Made by a program: the position numbers and the translations under genes. Below, in pieces: positions 43,358 through 54,510 of a DNA stretch of 64,000 nt (position 1 is its first letter; the number at the start of each line of letters is the position of its first letter). Under the pieces are notes generated by a model that was not told the origin of the DNA, searched no databases, and saw nothing but the letters and a program-made list of their open reading frames with translations. The stretch spans positions 51,471 to 115,470 of the forward strand of contig PYST01000096.1 of assembly GCA_003049485.1 (NCBI GenBank), read 5' to 3'. Source of the DNA: Ophioceras dolichostomum (Eukaryota > Ascomycota > Sordariomycetes > Magnaporthales > Ophioceraceae).

Positions 43358-44857
43358 AACTTCAGAAGGGGGGGAGGCCAGTTTGCTGGTGTGGACCCTT
43401 CTCGTGCATTGGTACTGTGCTGTGGAAAGTCATGACGAATGTGGCAATGACCTATGACGACGGTGATGATGAGGGACGCGCACCGGTTGTTGTTTCTTGA
43501 CTCCCCTGAATCCCTACCTATCTACCATACCTACCTACGCTTCTTCATCTCGCCGACTGTCTTCCTTACCCACACATCATCCATCTCCTTCCTCAACCTC
43601 TCATCCAAACACGTACACGCGCGCTTACAACGCTTCTCTCATATATCTGTTTCTTTTTGTCAATCTTTCCTTTCTCACATGTTCTTTCAAACAAGCATTG
43701 GGATGAGAGCGAGCGAGATGTCTTTCCCCTACCTACCTACCTTGCCGGAACTGTATGCCTTTCCTTTATTCTCTTCAGTGCCTATATATCATCATCAACT
43801 CTTTTTTTCATTCAGAATGTATTTGTATACCCGGATGTATCCGCTTGCGTTTTACGCTGACCGACCGACCCGTCTCTTTCTGTCTGTTTCCAGTTTGTTT
43901 CTTGCTTGACTTTGCCTTTCTTGGATACCTGTATTGCTAGTTTTTCTTGAGTAAATGATTTCGTATCCACAATATCCTCCTGTGAAGCTTCTACCTACTT
44001 TCCTACTATATACTGCTACGCAGCTAACATCTCCTTTCGTTCGTCGAGTTTCTTTCGTCCCTGCCTCTAGCCATTATCCTTCTGCTCCGGCCATTGCCTC
44101 ACTCGAGGATGTGATCTGAACAGCGTTTAACCGCCACCCTAGAGTTAGCTAGCATTTATCTCGGAGTTAAACTTGAGATGATCTTCACTGTCCACCAATT
44201 CGGAATACCAAAATATGGGCAAAAAGAACCCGGCCGGCAAGCCCGGTGACTTCGGTCAACAGACAGAGCCCAAGCAGAAAGGAAGGAGATTAAGTTGAGG
44301 AGAGAAAAAGCAGCTTCCTCTTTTGGATTAGAGTTACGGCTTGGCATCTCTCTGAAGGGTTTCGTTGGGGAACCTGACAGCTGAGCCATTTTAGCTCCTC
44401 TTTTTTATCGCCTTCTATGTCAGAAGAACGAAAGCGCCTCTGCTGCCTTTACTTTTTAATTTTTCTTCTAGATCCAACCGCTTCTTCTACTAGGAGAGTG
44501 GCGTTTGTTCGTTTGACAAACGGCGGCCGCTCTAAGATCTCAGAACCGCACGGCCTTGTCTGCCTGTTCGCCTGCCCCCTTTTAGTTCCAGGCACCACCC
44601 CGCAAAGCCCACGTGCAAACGACCCCACTAAATAGAACCGTCGAACCACGCTGCGAGTGCTACCATAGCTCCAGTTCCCCCAGCCTAGAGTTGCGAAGAA
44701 GCAAAGAGGAAGAAAAATCCGACGAACGATCGCCTCCTTCTTCTTCTTCGTCTCCTGAGGCACGTGAACTCTCCAGTTAGTCGGTCTCCCAATAAAGAAG
44801 GGAATCGCATATTCGACGACACTCTCGATAGCTCCTGCAGCTCCCCAAATCGGCGCA
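43358..44857. other. Intergenic region between the 912-aa gene and SHR3
   Basis: The first 700 bp are T/C-rich with many CTACCTAC tracts, consistent with a 3' UTR. The remainder should hold the SHR3 promoter and leader. No frame shows coding character. Confidence 0.55.
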
Positions 44858-45693
44858 ATGGACACCAAATGGGTCGATAAGAACAAGACCACGCGGTCCA
44901 AGGACTATCGCGGGACGAACTCGTTCTCGACCTTCATGATAATAGGCCGTAAGCTATCTTGCCTACCTAAATAACTGACCAACCACCAGTTCCTGCCTCG
45001 AACCTCCCCTTCCTTCCTCCTTTCACGGGCTTGCGTTGGATGCTGTTCACTAACCACACCTACCTGCACGAAAACGCACACAAAACAGCCGTCTGCTTCT
45101 TCCTCGGCATCCTCTTCGCCTCCTTCCCCTACGACTTCCCCCTCCTCTGGACCTCCACCCCCCCACCGCCGTCCTACTACGACCAGCTGGTCACGCACTA
45201 CAAGTTCATCCACGCCTCGCCCCCGCTCATCACCCGCGTCCTCCAGATCGTCGCGACCGTGGGGTTCGCCGGCTTCTTCATCAAGCTGTTCAAGCCGTCC
45301 GAGGCGAACGTGCTGTTCGACGGCGCCTCCCTCGTGCTGTACGTTATAGGCGGCGGGATATTCATCGCCAACATTCTGAAGGGCATGAGGGACGTCTCGA
45401 ACGACATATGGGGCGCGGACGGGAAGGACAAGCTTTCGCACGATGGGCCCCTCACGGGAGAGGTGATATTGGGCAGGGAGGACAGCCTGAGGGTCATGAG
45501 CGCGAGCAACACGATTTTGGCGCTGGTGCTGGCGGGGATTCTGGTGCTGCAGGCGGGGCAGTGGTATGCGGAGCGCAAGGAGGCGGATGATTATGCGAAG
45601 CTGGACCAGCAGGAGGCTGAGAAGCGCGATGCGGCGAAGGCGGCTGGTAGTGCGGGTTCGTCGGCGAGCAGCAGCAGCAAGAAGAAGCAGTGA
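44858..45693 (+). CDS. SHR3: Shr3-type ER chaperone for amino-acid permeases
   Basis: Two exons, 44858-44948 and 45089-45693, give 231 residues; the 140-bp intron (GTAAGC donor, AAACAG acceptor, phase 1) splits the codon for the proline in IIGPVCFFLG. The family signature FFLGILFASFPYDFPLLW follows, then HYKFIHASPPLITRVLQIV, KLFKPSEANVLFDGASLVLY and SASNTILALVLAGILVLQAGQWYAERK (last stretch about 168-193). Four membrane segments are visible at about 23-42, 78-97, 106-125 and 168-187. The C-terminal tail is charged and ends KKKQ, which fits a dilysine (KKxx) COPI retrieval signal. Yeast Shr3 keeps amino-acid permeases from aggregating in the ER and packages them into COPII vesicles. The length matches the family. 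Exon 1 adds a hydrophilic N-terminus (MDTKWVDKNKTTRSKDYRG), longer than in yeast. Confidence 0.93.
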
Positions 45694-46820
45694 TTCGTTC
45701 GCCTGTCCATCATCCCGTACACCAATCTAAAAGCTTGGCTTGTTGTTCGATCAATGTTTTTTGGTTGGGACGGATTATCGAGTGCTACACGCGCGCGTTG
45801 GGTTTCTTTGTGGCTACCACCGGCCTGCGTTTGTCTTGTTTCTTTTTCGGAGGTTGCTCGCTCGCCGGGGAATGGGCGAGGGTTGACTATGTTCGATAGA
45901 TGTGATTTATGAGGGGAGCTGACTGACGATGGGAGTCAGTCAGTCAGTCTTGCATAGGTATTTACCAGGGGCCAGGTAGTTAGATGTTCACTGCATACCT
46001 AGGTACATATCACAGGGGTTTCAATTTCTGCTTGGCTGACTCCAGTCCTGTCCACTTGTGCCTAGACTGCGTCTCGTTGACAACAGCCTCGTCTCCTCTC
46101 TCGGCGGCGGTGGGAGTGAACGATACGACGTTCTTTGCTCAGAAGACCGCATGACGGCAGCAACAGAGCAACGCCGGCCGCCCAGTTGGAGTCTACCTGC
46201 CGACTAGAATCATCACAGCTGGGATGAGTCACGCGGGCGTAGTCATATGGTCTCCAGGCAACGTTGACGATGTCATCAGAAAGCATCAGACTAGCAGTTT
46301 GTCACGGTTTAAGGGGTCAATCGCGTATGCGTGAGTTGAAACGTAAGTAAGTCGATGATTGATGGTAGCTAAGCCAAAACAATTGGAAATGGGTATATGA
46401 AAGCTATGCAAAGAAAGGCCCCAAGAAAACGCCTGTAAGCAATCTAAGTGGTAGATGGCACCATATGTATGTACCTAATGCCCAGATGCGCTGTCTATAC
46501 CCAAGCAAGTCAGTCGGTCCCAATCTAGCACGGGTACCGTGGTAAAGGTAACCCGGGCAAGGCCACTCCGATGCAGATGCAAATGTGAACAGGTAAAAGA
46601 AACCCAACTCCCCAAGACGAACAACCGAACAAATAAAAACATTAAAAGGAGGAGGGTATCGACAGCGGACGCCTGGTCCTGAATACTACCATCACACGGC
46701 CTTGTCCCGTTTCCCACGAACACTTTCCAAAAAGAAAAAAAAAAAGGTCGAAGCGAGATAGAAGATAGGTACCTAAGGTAGGTGGGTAGGTAGCTAAGGA
46801 GTTTAGACAGAAGCACATGG
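45694..46820. other. Convergent intergenic region after SHR3
   Basis: SHR3 and the cysteine-rich membrane protein gene end towards each other across 1.1 kb. The region contains TCAG repeats near 45934-45950 and GGTA/CCTA-rich tracts including AGGTACCT at 46767. No gene supported. Confidence 0.55.
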
Positions 46821-48218
46821 TCACCTCCGACGACCAGCGGCCTCAGGCGAAGACTGGGCACTCCCGGGGCTGTATCTATACTCGTCGCCGACCTGGTGCA
46901 TCAGATGCGTCATCAACGTCTGGTCGGAGCCGCGATGGCTGCGGCCGCCGACGGTGTTCGTGTCGTGCACGATAGGTATTATCGCGCTGCCGCGGTCGCC
47001 GCGGTCGCCGAGGTCGCCGCCGCCGCCACCGCCGAACGGCGTCTGAGGAGGACTGACGAGGTCGTCGGCGTCGAAGCCGCCGTAGCCGCCGGGGCCGCGG
47101 CCGGGGTACGCCTGCGCGGCGGACAGGTGGGCGGGCGAGACCACCGACGGCGAGGCGTGGGAGCTGCGGGGGTTGTGCCCTTGCTGCATCTCGGTCGGGT
47201 CGTAGTGGGGGACTGTTCCCCCCTGGACGTACATCGACTGAGGGAAGGCGTCGTCGTGCGGGGACTGGGGCGAGCCCACGTTGCCCACGCCGAGGCCGGT
47301 GCCGGCGGCGCCGGGCTGGAAACCGCCGCTGCCGCTGCCGCTGCCGCCGTTGTAGCCGGCGGACGTCGAGCCCCTCGTCGACGAGGCCGCTGTGGAGGAG
47401 ACGGTCCCCTTGTGGCGGATGAAGTCTGAGCGCATAGTCTCCCCGACCGGGTTGCTGATCATGTTGCGGTACGACGAGTGATCGCCGTCGGCGCCGCCGT
47501 TCTCGGCCGACTGGTCCTGCTTCCGCTTGCGTCGCAGGAGGAAGTAGACGATCAGGCCGACGATCGCGATCAGGGCTACGCCGCCGATGACGCCGCCGGC
47601 TATCGACGCCGTCGCGGCACTGCCGCCACCACCGCTGTTAGCGGCCGGGGCGTCGGTAGACAGTGGGCTCGAGGGCGGAGTTGTCGGCGATTCAGTCGCT
47701 GGCGCCGAGGTCGACGATGTTGTCGAGGTCTGCGACGGGGCGGCTGATGTGCTGGTAGGGGTCCGCTTCGGCGGTGTGCTCTGGTCGGCCAGCTTTTCGC
47801 AGACCAGCTTGGCGTTGCATGTGTAGCCGAAGGGGCAGCACAACTTGGTGCCGCACGTGGCCATCACGCCGTCCAGCACCGACGTCTGGACGACCGAGTT
47901 CGGATGTGTTTCTGGATTTTGGAGCTGGAGGTCGCAGGTGATGGGCTCGATCTTCGAGCAATCTGAGCCCTTTGGGCAGCAGACTGTTGTGGTGTTCGCG
48001 GCCAGGGCGAGGCACTGGTTGCCGGTGGGACAGCAGAAGTTGCTTGGTAGACCTCCGCCTGTACACTGAGAGAAGCCGCTGGCGCAGCCGGCCCTCGCGA
48101 AGAGGGGTTCCGCAGCCAGTAGCATATCTGAAGGCGGCAAACCCGATGCCGATGCCGTTGATGCGCACGCCGCAGCGACTAGCACCGCTCGGATCGGCGC
48201 TCGTGTGGAGAAGGGCAT
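46821..48218 (-). CDS. Secreted-face cysteine-rich single-pass membrane protein, receptor- or sensor-like
   Basis: Single exon of 465 residues starting at a true ATG (MPFSTRAPIRAVLVAA). A signal peptide covers about residues 1-25. The ectodomain (about 40-140) contains three CC-containing knots: SNFCCPTGNQC, TTVCCPKGSDC and TKLCCPFGYTCNAKLVC, a CCPxGxxC pattern that recalls granulin-like or knottin folds. A Ser/Thr/Pro-rich stalk (about 148-195), likely O-glycosylated, leads to one transmembrane segment (AGGVIGGVALIAIVGLIVYF, about 207-226), stopped by RRKRK. The cytoplasmic tail is long, Gly/Ser/Pro-rich and disordered. The layout resembles fungal wall-stress sensors (Wsc/Mid2 type) but the cysteine module is not a WSC domain. 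Similar proteins are annotated only as hypothetical as far as I know; ligand and function are unknown. It is transcribed towards SHR3. Confidence 0.85.
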   Translation of the reverse strand: MPFSTRAPIRAVLVAAACASTASASGLPPSDMLLAAEPLFARAGCASGFSQCTGGGLPSNFCCPTGNQCLALAANTTTVCCPKGSDCSKIEPITCDLQLQNPETHPNSVVQTSVLDGVMATCGTKLCCPFGYTCNAKLVCEKLADQSTPPKRTPTSTSAAPSQTSTTSSTSAPATESPTTPPSSPLSTDAPAANSGGGGSAATASIAGGVIGGVALIAIVGLIVYFLLRRKRKQDQSAENGGADGDHSSYRNMISNPVGETMRSDFIRHKGTVSSTAASSTRGSTSAGYNGGSGSGSGGFQPGAAGTGLGVGNVGSPQSPHDDAFPQSMYVQGGTVPHYDPTEMQQGHNPRSSHASPSVVSPAHLSAAQAYPGRGPGGYGGFDADDLVSPPQTPFGGGGGGDLGDRGDRGSAIIPIVHDTNTVGGRSHRGSDQTLMTHLMHQVGDEYRYSPGSAQSSPEAAGRRR

Positions 48219-51200
48219 GATCTTCGAACCTCTCTCTCTCTCTCCAATTTCGTTATCTCCCTCTCTCTGTGTTCCTCGTTCTCTGGGTTTAGGAAATATG
48301 TGGATGCGTTTTGCACAAGTGTTGATTTCGTATTGAGGATCGCTTGGGCAGGGTCCGGGTTGTTTTGTTTCGAAAGCTTCTTATTAAAGGGGATGCGTTA
48401 CGCGTGGTCGTACATCGGTGATGATGTGGAACGGGATCGTCGACCGTGAAGGTGGGCAATGGCAATATAGCGGCGGGGAAGACTCAGTGCAAGAGACGCG
48501 CGCGCTTTGCCTGTGGGAGACGGCCCATACAAATACGACCAATGCCGGCTGATTCACCCACTCACACAATGAAAGTTACACGGTGGTAGTAAAGAAGGGG
48601 AAAAATAGCAGAACATGAGAGGAGACGACTGAACAAAGAAACCCAAGGAGCATATGGGCACAGTGAGTCTCTTAGTGGTGAGTAGGTGGGTAGGCAGACA
48701 GGAGAAAAGCGGCGGTGGTGGTGGTGGTGATGGTGAGGTGAGAGAAGGGTTGAAACAAACAAAATCACTAGGCAGGTAGACGGGGAAGGGGGGATAAACG
48801 AGGACAGCCTCTAGACTGGACCAGACAGACGACTAGGTCTGAGCAATGGGTCAGGAGGGCTAGGAAAAAGAACGGCCCACGCGGCAGACAATCGAGACAA
48901 TGACGTGATAGTCGTCAATGGGAATCTCTGCTTTGTACAGTTCCTTCTGGGGGATAAGACACAAAGAGACAAAGAGGCGAGACGATGGCGGTGGACGGCG
49001 GATACCTAAGCGGTCCTCTGTCTAGACCGGCCTCGCTTGCCCGGCGAACACCAGGGGCGACCAGGAACGAGCGGTGGTCGAGAGCGAAGGCCCGAAGTCC
49101 AGCGATCCACGCCTGCGACCCAACCTTTGCGATGATGGGTGGGAAAACAGAAGGGATGGATGGATGGACGAACGCCACCCATAGGAGAGAGAAACGATGC
49201 ATCCGCCCTGTTCTGCTAGGTACCTGATGATGCTTTGGGTAGTGCGACTGGGTGAGTGAATCGACTCTCAGTCGGGCGGGAGTGGTTGTGAATGGCATGT
49301 TTCCCTTCGTTGCCGTAAACGCACAGAGAAACATCCCAGCCCTGCGGAGCGGAAACGAAACATCGTCGCCCCAGACCAGAGACCGACCATGACCAGACCT
49401 AACTGGCCGTGAGAAGTGGCCAGACCAAGACTGCCGCTCTCCCGAAGGAGTCGACTGTACCTACCTTAGCTACCCACTCAGGCACCTTGCCAACCTACCA
49501 GAAAGAAGAAGAGAGATGTCCTCGTGGATCGTCCGCCACGGAGAAGGATGGTCCCGCCAGCGGGTGCACAAGCGACGACTAGACGACGACGTTGAAGGAG
49601 ACGGAAAGCAAAAGTGAGCGCAGAGGGGCGGTGCAAGTTTCGGCGGCCCTAGGCCCGACGAAACGAGAGGACAAGAGCGGCCGGAGAAGGATGCGTCCTC
49701 GCGTGCTAGTCTTGGGAGGAGAGGGTCGGGCGGCGCGACTGGCCAGCGGTCGGGCGGCATTAGCATTGGCATTTTGGGGGTAGAAAAAGCATCAAAGAGG
49801 AAAAATTGCACCACGGAAGGGGGAATGGGAATGGGGGAATGGGAAAGTGGAGAGACCGGATGGATGGTTTGGTTTGGAGAGGTGCAGAGGGAAGAGGTGA
49901 GGTTGGTCGTCGTAACTGGCCGCCCGCGACGTGGTGGAAAGTGAAAGTGGTGGAGTCTTTTTTGGAAACCTGGTCCCTTTCAGAGGCGACGCGACAACTG
50001 GAATCGAAGCGCTGGGATTGGATGAAAAATCCATTTTTAGGTCGGGGAGCTAAGCGGCCGGGGTGGTTTCCGGCGCTATCAGTGGTCGGGATGGGCTGGC
50101 AAGGAGGGGCAAGGTACCCCTGCAGCGATCTTTGTGCTGCCACTGCCCACTGCTGCCGCCGCAGATCCCCGGAATCCAGGGCTCCAAAGGTTCCGAGCCT
50201 CCCCGTCGCCCGTCAAGCGTAAATCCCCAGCCAAAGGCTTGAATGACTCAGAACCGAAAAAAACGCACAAGCTAACACAGGTTCACACCACCATCCTCCA
50301 TGTAAGTTGCCGCTTTGGGCCTTGAGCTTGCACTTACGGAATACACGGCGCGACACGCAAACCCCAAACCGTCACGAGGCCTCCTCTTCACTAGTTGCGC
50401 AGGGCTTTTTTATGGCTAGGCTCTTCTTCGGTGGGACAGGCACCGTACGGAAAAAGAAAGCGCCTGGAGCTGAGGTTCCGTTTCTGCCCTGCTTACGACG
50501 ACTGATCTATTCTGTCAGGCCTTGGATCTGCGTAGTGGCCACCACGGCCACCTCTCGAGACCTGCCTCTGTGGTGGTCACCAGTCCACCGACGCAGGCCG
50601 GGTGATCTTCTGCCGAGTGGCGAGCAGCAGTCTTGTTCGCTCAATACGAAGACATGAAGATACCTTCCCTACCCTGGCAACAGCCCAACTTTAGACCTCA
50701 GCTCTCGTCTCTCAGCCCGACAAGGGCCTAGATGCTTGTTCATCATGGCAATGCCAGGCAACTCACCGTGGCAACGCACCTTCCTTGCCTTGATGCGGAA
50801 GCTGTAGCGGCTGAATCACGCGGACAACGAACGGACAACTGACGGAACAGTCATTGACCGAACACGCAGGCAAACATGTTTATGTTTTCTTTTTGTCATC
50901 GGCAGGAATCGAAACCGAACGAAGGATTTGTTCTGCATTCAGCCCCCGAAAGAGATAGCAGGGATACACAAGCAAATAGCAGCGAAGTAAAGAGGGAGGG
51001 AGTGAGTGCATCAATTCGGGTCGAGAAGCCGACAATTGCCTTCTTTTCGTCGATCATTCTGTTCTTTGCGAAGTCGGTCGGCCCTCGTGACATTTGGATC
51101 TTCTGATCGCCCTCCCTTGCTTGATACGAGAGGGAGAGGGCAGGCCCGGGCCGCACGCGTATGTGTGTGCGCCTCCCACATCGTGGTCGTACAAACCGAG

Positions 51201-51804
51201 ATCTTGCAGATGTGCTTAGGTACCAGGTAAGCAACCTCTACCTAACCTAATACGGCCAAGGGCACGAAATATGTATGTAGTCAGGCAAGTAAGGAGAACG
51301 AGGGCAAGCTTCGGGCGGGAGAGGAGGAAGGAGGAGGGTAAGGGAGGGCTTGGCGAGGCCGGGCGACGGACCACCGACCGGTTTCACACCCGGCCTGCCC
51401 TTCCGTCCGGCCAAAGCGGTCTTCTCAGGTGCGGCCTGAGGTAGCGGGCACACACTCGGACCCCGTGGCCGCCTCCGAAAAGCCGGCTGCTGTTGCAGAA
51501 ATTGAACTCAATTGAATGTTGTCTCTCTTCTAGACGTCGGCAAAGCGGAACTGTTATTGGAGTTCTAGACTTGTCCTTTTTGGGGGACTCAGTGAGGCAC
51601 GCACGCACTTAGAGTTCTGTCACGACGTCATCAGTCCTGTGATCATCAGGAAGGGATGGTGAAGATGAAAGAAAGAAATTTGAAAAAAAAAAAAAATTTA
51701 AAAATAAGAAATACAAACACATGGACTCTGTACTGACAACTCGACTAGAGACTCTCTCGTAAGCCATTCGATATTCCATCAAACAAATATCCTCGTTCAT
51801 CACG
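48219..51804. other. Intergenic region between divergent membrane-protein genes
   Basis: About 3.6 kb lie between the start of the cysteine-rich protein gene (minus) and the DUF1772 gene (plus), so both promoters are here. AGGTACCT lies at 49218. A poly-A/T patch at 51683-51712 precedes the DUF1772 start by about 100 bp. Frames up to 139 codons exist on both strands without domains; none is supported. Confidence 0.5.
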
Positions 51805-52835
51805 ATGTCTTCCACAAATCAACCGACTATCTCGGCCGTGAGGGTCGCCCAGGTCGTGGGCCTGACCAGCTCGGCCTTCCTGACCGGTGCGTATCCGCAT
51901 ACCTATTCTGGCAAGCTAGGCCTGTCGTCCTGGCCCAGCGAGCATCTCGACGATTATTATTTTCGCACAATGTTGCGGTTTTATCCTTGCAGTTTTCCTG
52001 CCCTCAGATTGGGCCCGCCATGTCTTACACAATGGACTACAAAACTGACGATGTCGGCTAATTACCAACGACAGGGAATATCGCGACGTATAGCCTTGCC
52101 CTCATCCCCGTGCTCATGAGAGCGCCGTCCACAGCTACCAAAGCGGACCAGTGGGCGGCAGCCTACTGGGTCGGCCGGAGCACGGCGCCACCTATGGCTG
52201 TGATCTCGGGGCTCTCACTGGCATATCTGGCTTACCAAGGTGCTTTGCTTTCCGTGCTCGATCCTCGTTGCTCAACGCTCACTGCTTTGCTCACTGCTTT
52301 GCTCACTGCTTTGCTCTTCTGAGGACCGAAAAAAGCGCACAGGAGATGTATTACTCATTGGGAGGCGATTCAGTAGCCCGTCTGCCCTGTCCCACTGACT
52401 AAGATACTGACACCTTTCGTCTACATACATACTGGCATGAATGGCTCCCCAGCCCTCCGCACTCCCTCCACGGTCGTGACAGGAATAAGAGTCTACGCCG
52501 CTCCCAGCCCAGCACTGCAGACGGCCGGGTACCTCTACCTCGCGGCCGCCGTTCTGGTCACAGGCTTTGTTCCCTTCACCCTGACGGTCATGAAGCCCGT
52601 CAACAACAGGCTCCACGCCTTGGCGAACAAAGCAGCAGGCGGCGGCGCGGACAACAGAAAGTCAGGAGCAGCCGCTGCCACAGCTACCAGTGCCGCTGCT
52701 GCCACCACCTTCACGGCCCAGGAGGAGCAGGAGACGGACTCGCTCCTCGCGAAGTGGCGCGTCCTGAACTACGCTCGCGCTGGCTTCCCTGCCGTGGCGG
52801 CTATCTTGTCGGCGTGGGCTGCGCTTGCTTACTAG
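51805..52835 (+). CDS. DUF1772 family membrane protein (anthrone-oxygenase-like fold)
   Basis: Three exons, 51805-51886, 52075-52239 and 52453-52835, give 209 residues. Exon 1 encodes AVRVAQVVGLTSSAFLTG, exon 2 continues NIATYSLALIPVLMRAP and STAPPMAVISGLSLAYLAYQ, and exon 3 has AGYLYLAAAVLVTGFVPFTL followed by NARVLNY-like segment WRVLNYARAGFPAVAAILSA. Four membrane segments result, as in DUF1772 proteins. Some members (EncC, TpcL type) oxidise anthrones in polyketide pathways, but no polyketide synthase lies in the window, so that activity is not implied. The first two junctions are firm. The third acceptor is chosen as the first AG after a CTGAC branch point; in-phase alternatives at 52482 and 52512 would shorten the loop by 10-20 residues. 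An Ala-rich insert (AAAATATSAAAATTF) sits before the last segment. Confidence 0.8.
52277..52316 (+). repeat. 12-bp tandem repeat inside intron 2 of the DUF1772 gene
   Basis: Three perfect copies of GCTCACTGCTTT, followed by GCTC, lie in intron 2. The unit is a multiple of three, so copy changes would not alter frame if the intron were retained. Confidence 0.9.
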
Positions 52836-54510
52836 GAAAATAATACCTCGTTGTGAAGGAGATACCACAGCGAAAGGAAAATGGAAATCGGCCCATCATG
52901 GCGGCCGAGTAGAAAAATTCGGTTTTTTATGAGACTGAGAAAGAGTGGTCGACAAGCGTGCGGAGATGTCTCAACACCCGCCAGCGTCGAGAATAGAAAA
53001 TTGGCAAGAAATGGGTGAGAAGAGGCGGTAGTGGATAAGGACGAAAAAAAGAAAGAAAGAAAAAAGGGGAGAGAATGATACCAGGACGACCAAGACAATC
53101 TCCTATAGCAACTTACCCTCATTGGACACGTGTTTCCTCTTGTCGCCGGCAAGGAAAACCTGAGGTCAACGATATCCGAATGTTTACATGCTTTCTCCCG
53201 AAACAGGATAGTTGCCGCGCGGTTCCGCCGTCGTCACCGAGCAAAGAGGACTGGATCAGATAGCAAAGGCCTCTCATCTTTTTCTCTCTCTCTCTCCCTC
53301 TAGTCTGTCACGTTTTCCCTCAGTATACGTTGCTGCCCACTTCCATTTCCCATGGTGGGCGAGACTGAGACGGCGAGTAACGAAGGAGTAGCCGCCGGAT
53401 ATGTGGGAGGGGAAGAAACGACGCGCCGGGCGACGCCAGCAAACCAACAGCCACAGCCGCTCGCCGTAGCGCCGGATGTGAGCCTGAGAAATTTCGCAGG
53501 AGACACCCTAAGAGCAGTCGGCTCGGTCGCCCTCCGTACTGTAGCAGCGGTCAAAAAACAATCGAAGTGGTGGGCAGTGGTAGGCTCAAAGCCGTCCAGA
53601 TCATGTCACAGTTCGCGCTCGAAGTATATTCATGAGAACAAGTTCTTGTGTCTGTTTTGAAACTGCGCGTAGCAGATGGCATTCTCATCACTGAGGCGCT
53701 TGCTTTGCTTTTGGTTTGAGAGGGTATCAATATTTGATTTGACTTTGTTTATTACATTGGCGCCCAATGATATTTGTTCACAGGCTTGTCCCAGTAGATA
53801 GTAGGTAAGGTAAGTAGATAAAAAGGAGGGCGGAGAGCCGCCTCTCTTGAAAAGAAAAAAGTCCCTTCAATGGAGAGAATATTGATGATTCGATCTCCAA
53901 GATGTTTCCCGGCCCGGCCAAACCTATAACCCCTTCCTAATCCCAAGGAGAGAGAAAGAGAAAGAAGAGAGAAAAGTCATCCGGATCCCAAAAATTTCCC
54001 CTGAGGTTTCCCCCCGATGAACTCCTGGCCCATATGCAACGGTTTGGTATCGACGACAACAAAAGGGACAAAGGAAAGAATGAAAAGGAGAAAAAGGAAA
54101 GGAGAGAAGGAAAAAAAAGGAAAGTCGTTGTCATCCCATTCCATCCCATCCCATCGTTCATCAGTCCCGAAGTTTGATCCAAGGTGGTAGGTAGTAGTTA
54201 AGTGTAAGTGTTGTCCCAGTGTCAGCCCCCCAAACTCTCTCATGCCTCGCGGCATCTTCTTCTTTCTATCCCCTCATCTTTGTTTGTTTCTCTTTTCTCT
54301 GAAGAAAGGTATGTTTTGTTCGTTTTTGTTTTTCTGGTGAAAAAAGGAAGGCGATTTCCTGCATCACCCTCCCCAAAACAAGGTGGTTTGGTGGAATTTC
54401 TCAATCCCAACCGATCCCCCTTTGCAGACGAAATCGCCCCCCATTCTTTCAGAAGAACCAGTCTTGAGAAAGCTTTATGAAGTGGGGTGGATTTGAGATG
54501 GCTTGGTTTT
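52836..54510. other. Convergent intergenic region between DUF1772 gene and PRO1, with one weak small ORF
   Basis: A 102-codon frame at 53352-53660 begins at an ATG in good context (CCCATGG) and encodes a soluble, Ala/Val-rich peptide with an amphipathic stretch (LRAVGSVALRTVAAVKKQSK). It has no known domain. The rest is low-complexity A/G- or T-rich DNA that probably contains the PRO1 3' UTR. Confidence 0.4.
53352..53660 (+). CDS. Hypothetical small protein, weakly supported
   Basis: The frame encodes 102 residues from an ATG in good context. The first 40 residues are Glu/Ala/Thr-rich and look disordered; residues 45-75 could form an amphipathic helix (DTLRAVGSVALRTVAAVKKQ). No signal peptide, domain or splice partner is seen. 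It lies alone between two convergent genes, which is also where chance frames are common. Confidence 0.25.
   Translation: MVGETETASNEGVAAGYVGGEETTRRATPANQQPQPLAVAPDVSLRNFAGDTLRAVGSVALRTVAAVKKQSKWWAVVGSKPSRSCHSSRSKYIHENKFLCLF

Noticed and set aside
51805..52835. Polyketide cluster assignment from the DUF1772 gene
   Set aside because: No polyketide synthase, regulator or tailoring enzyme typical of such clusters lies nearby.
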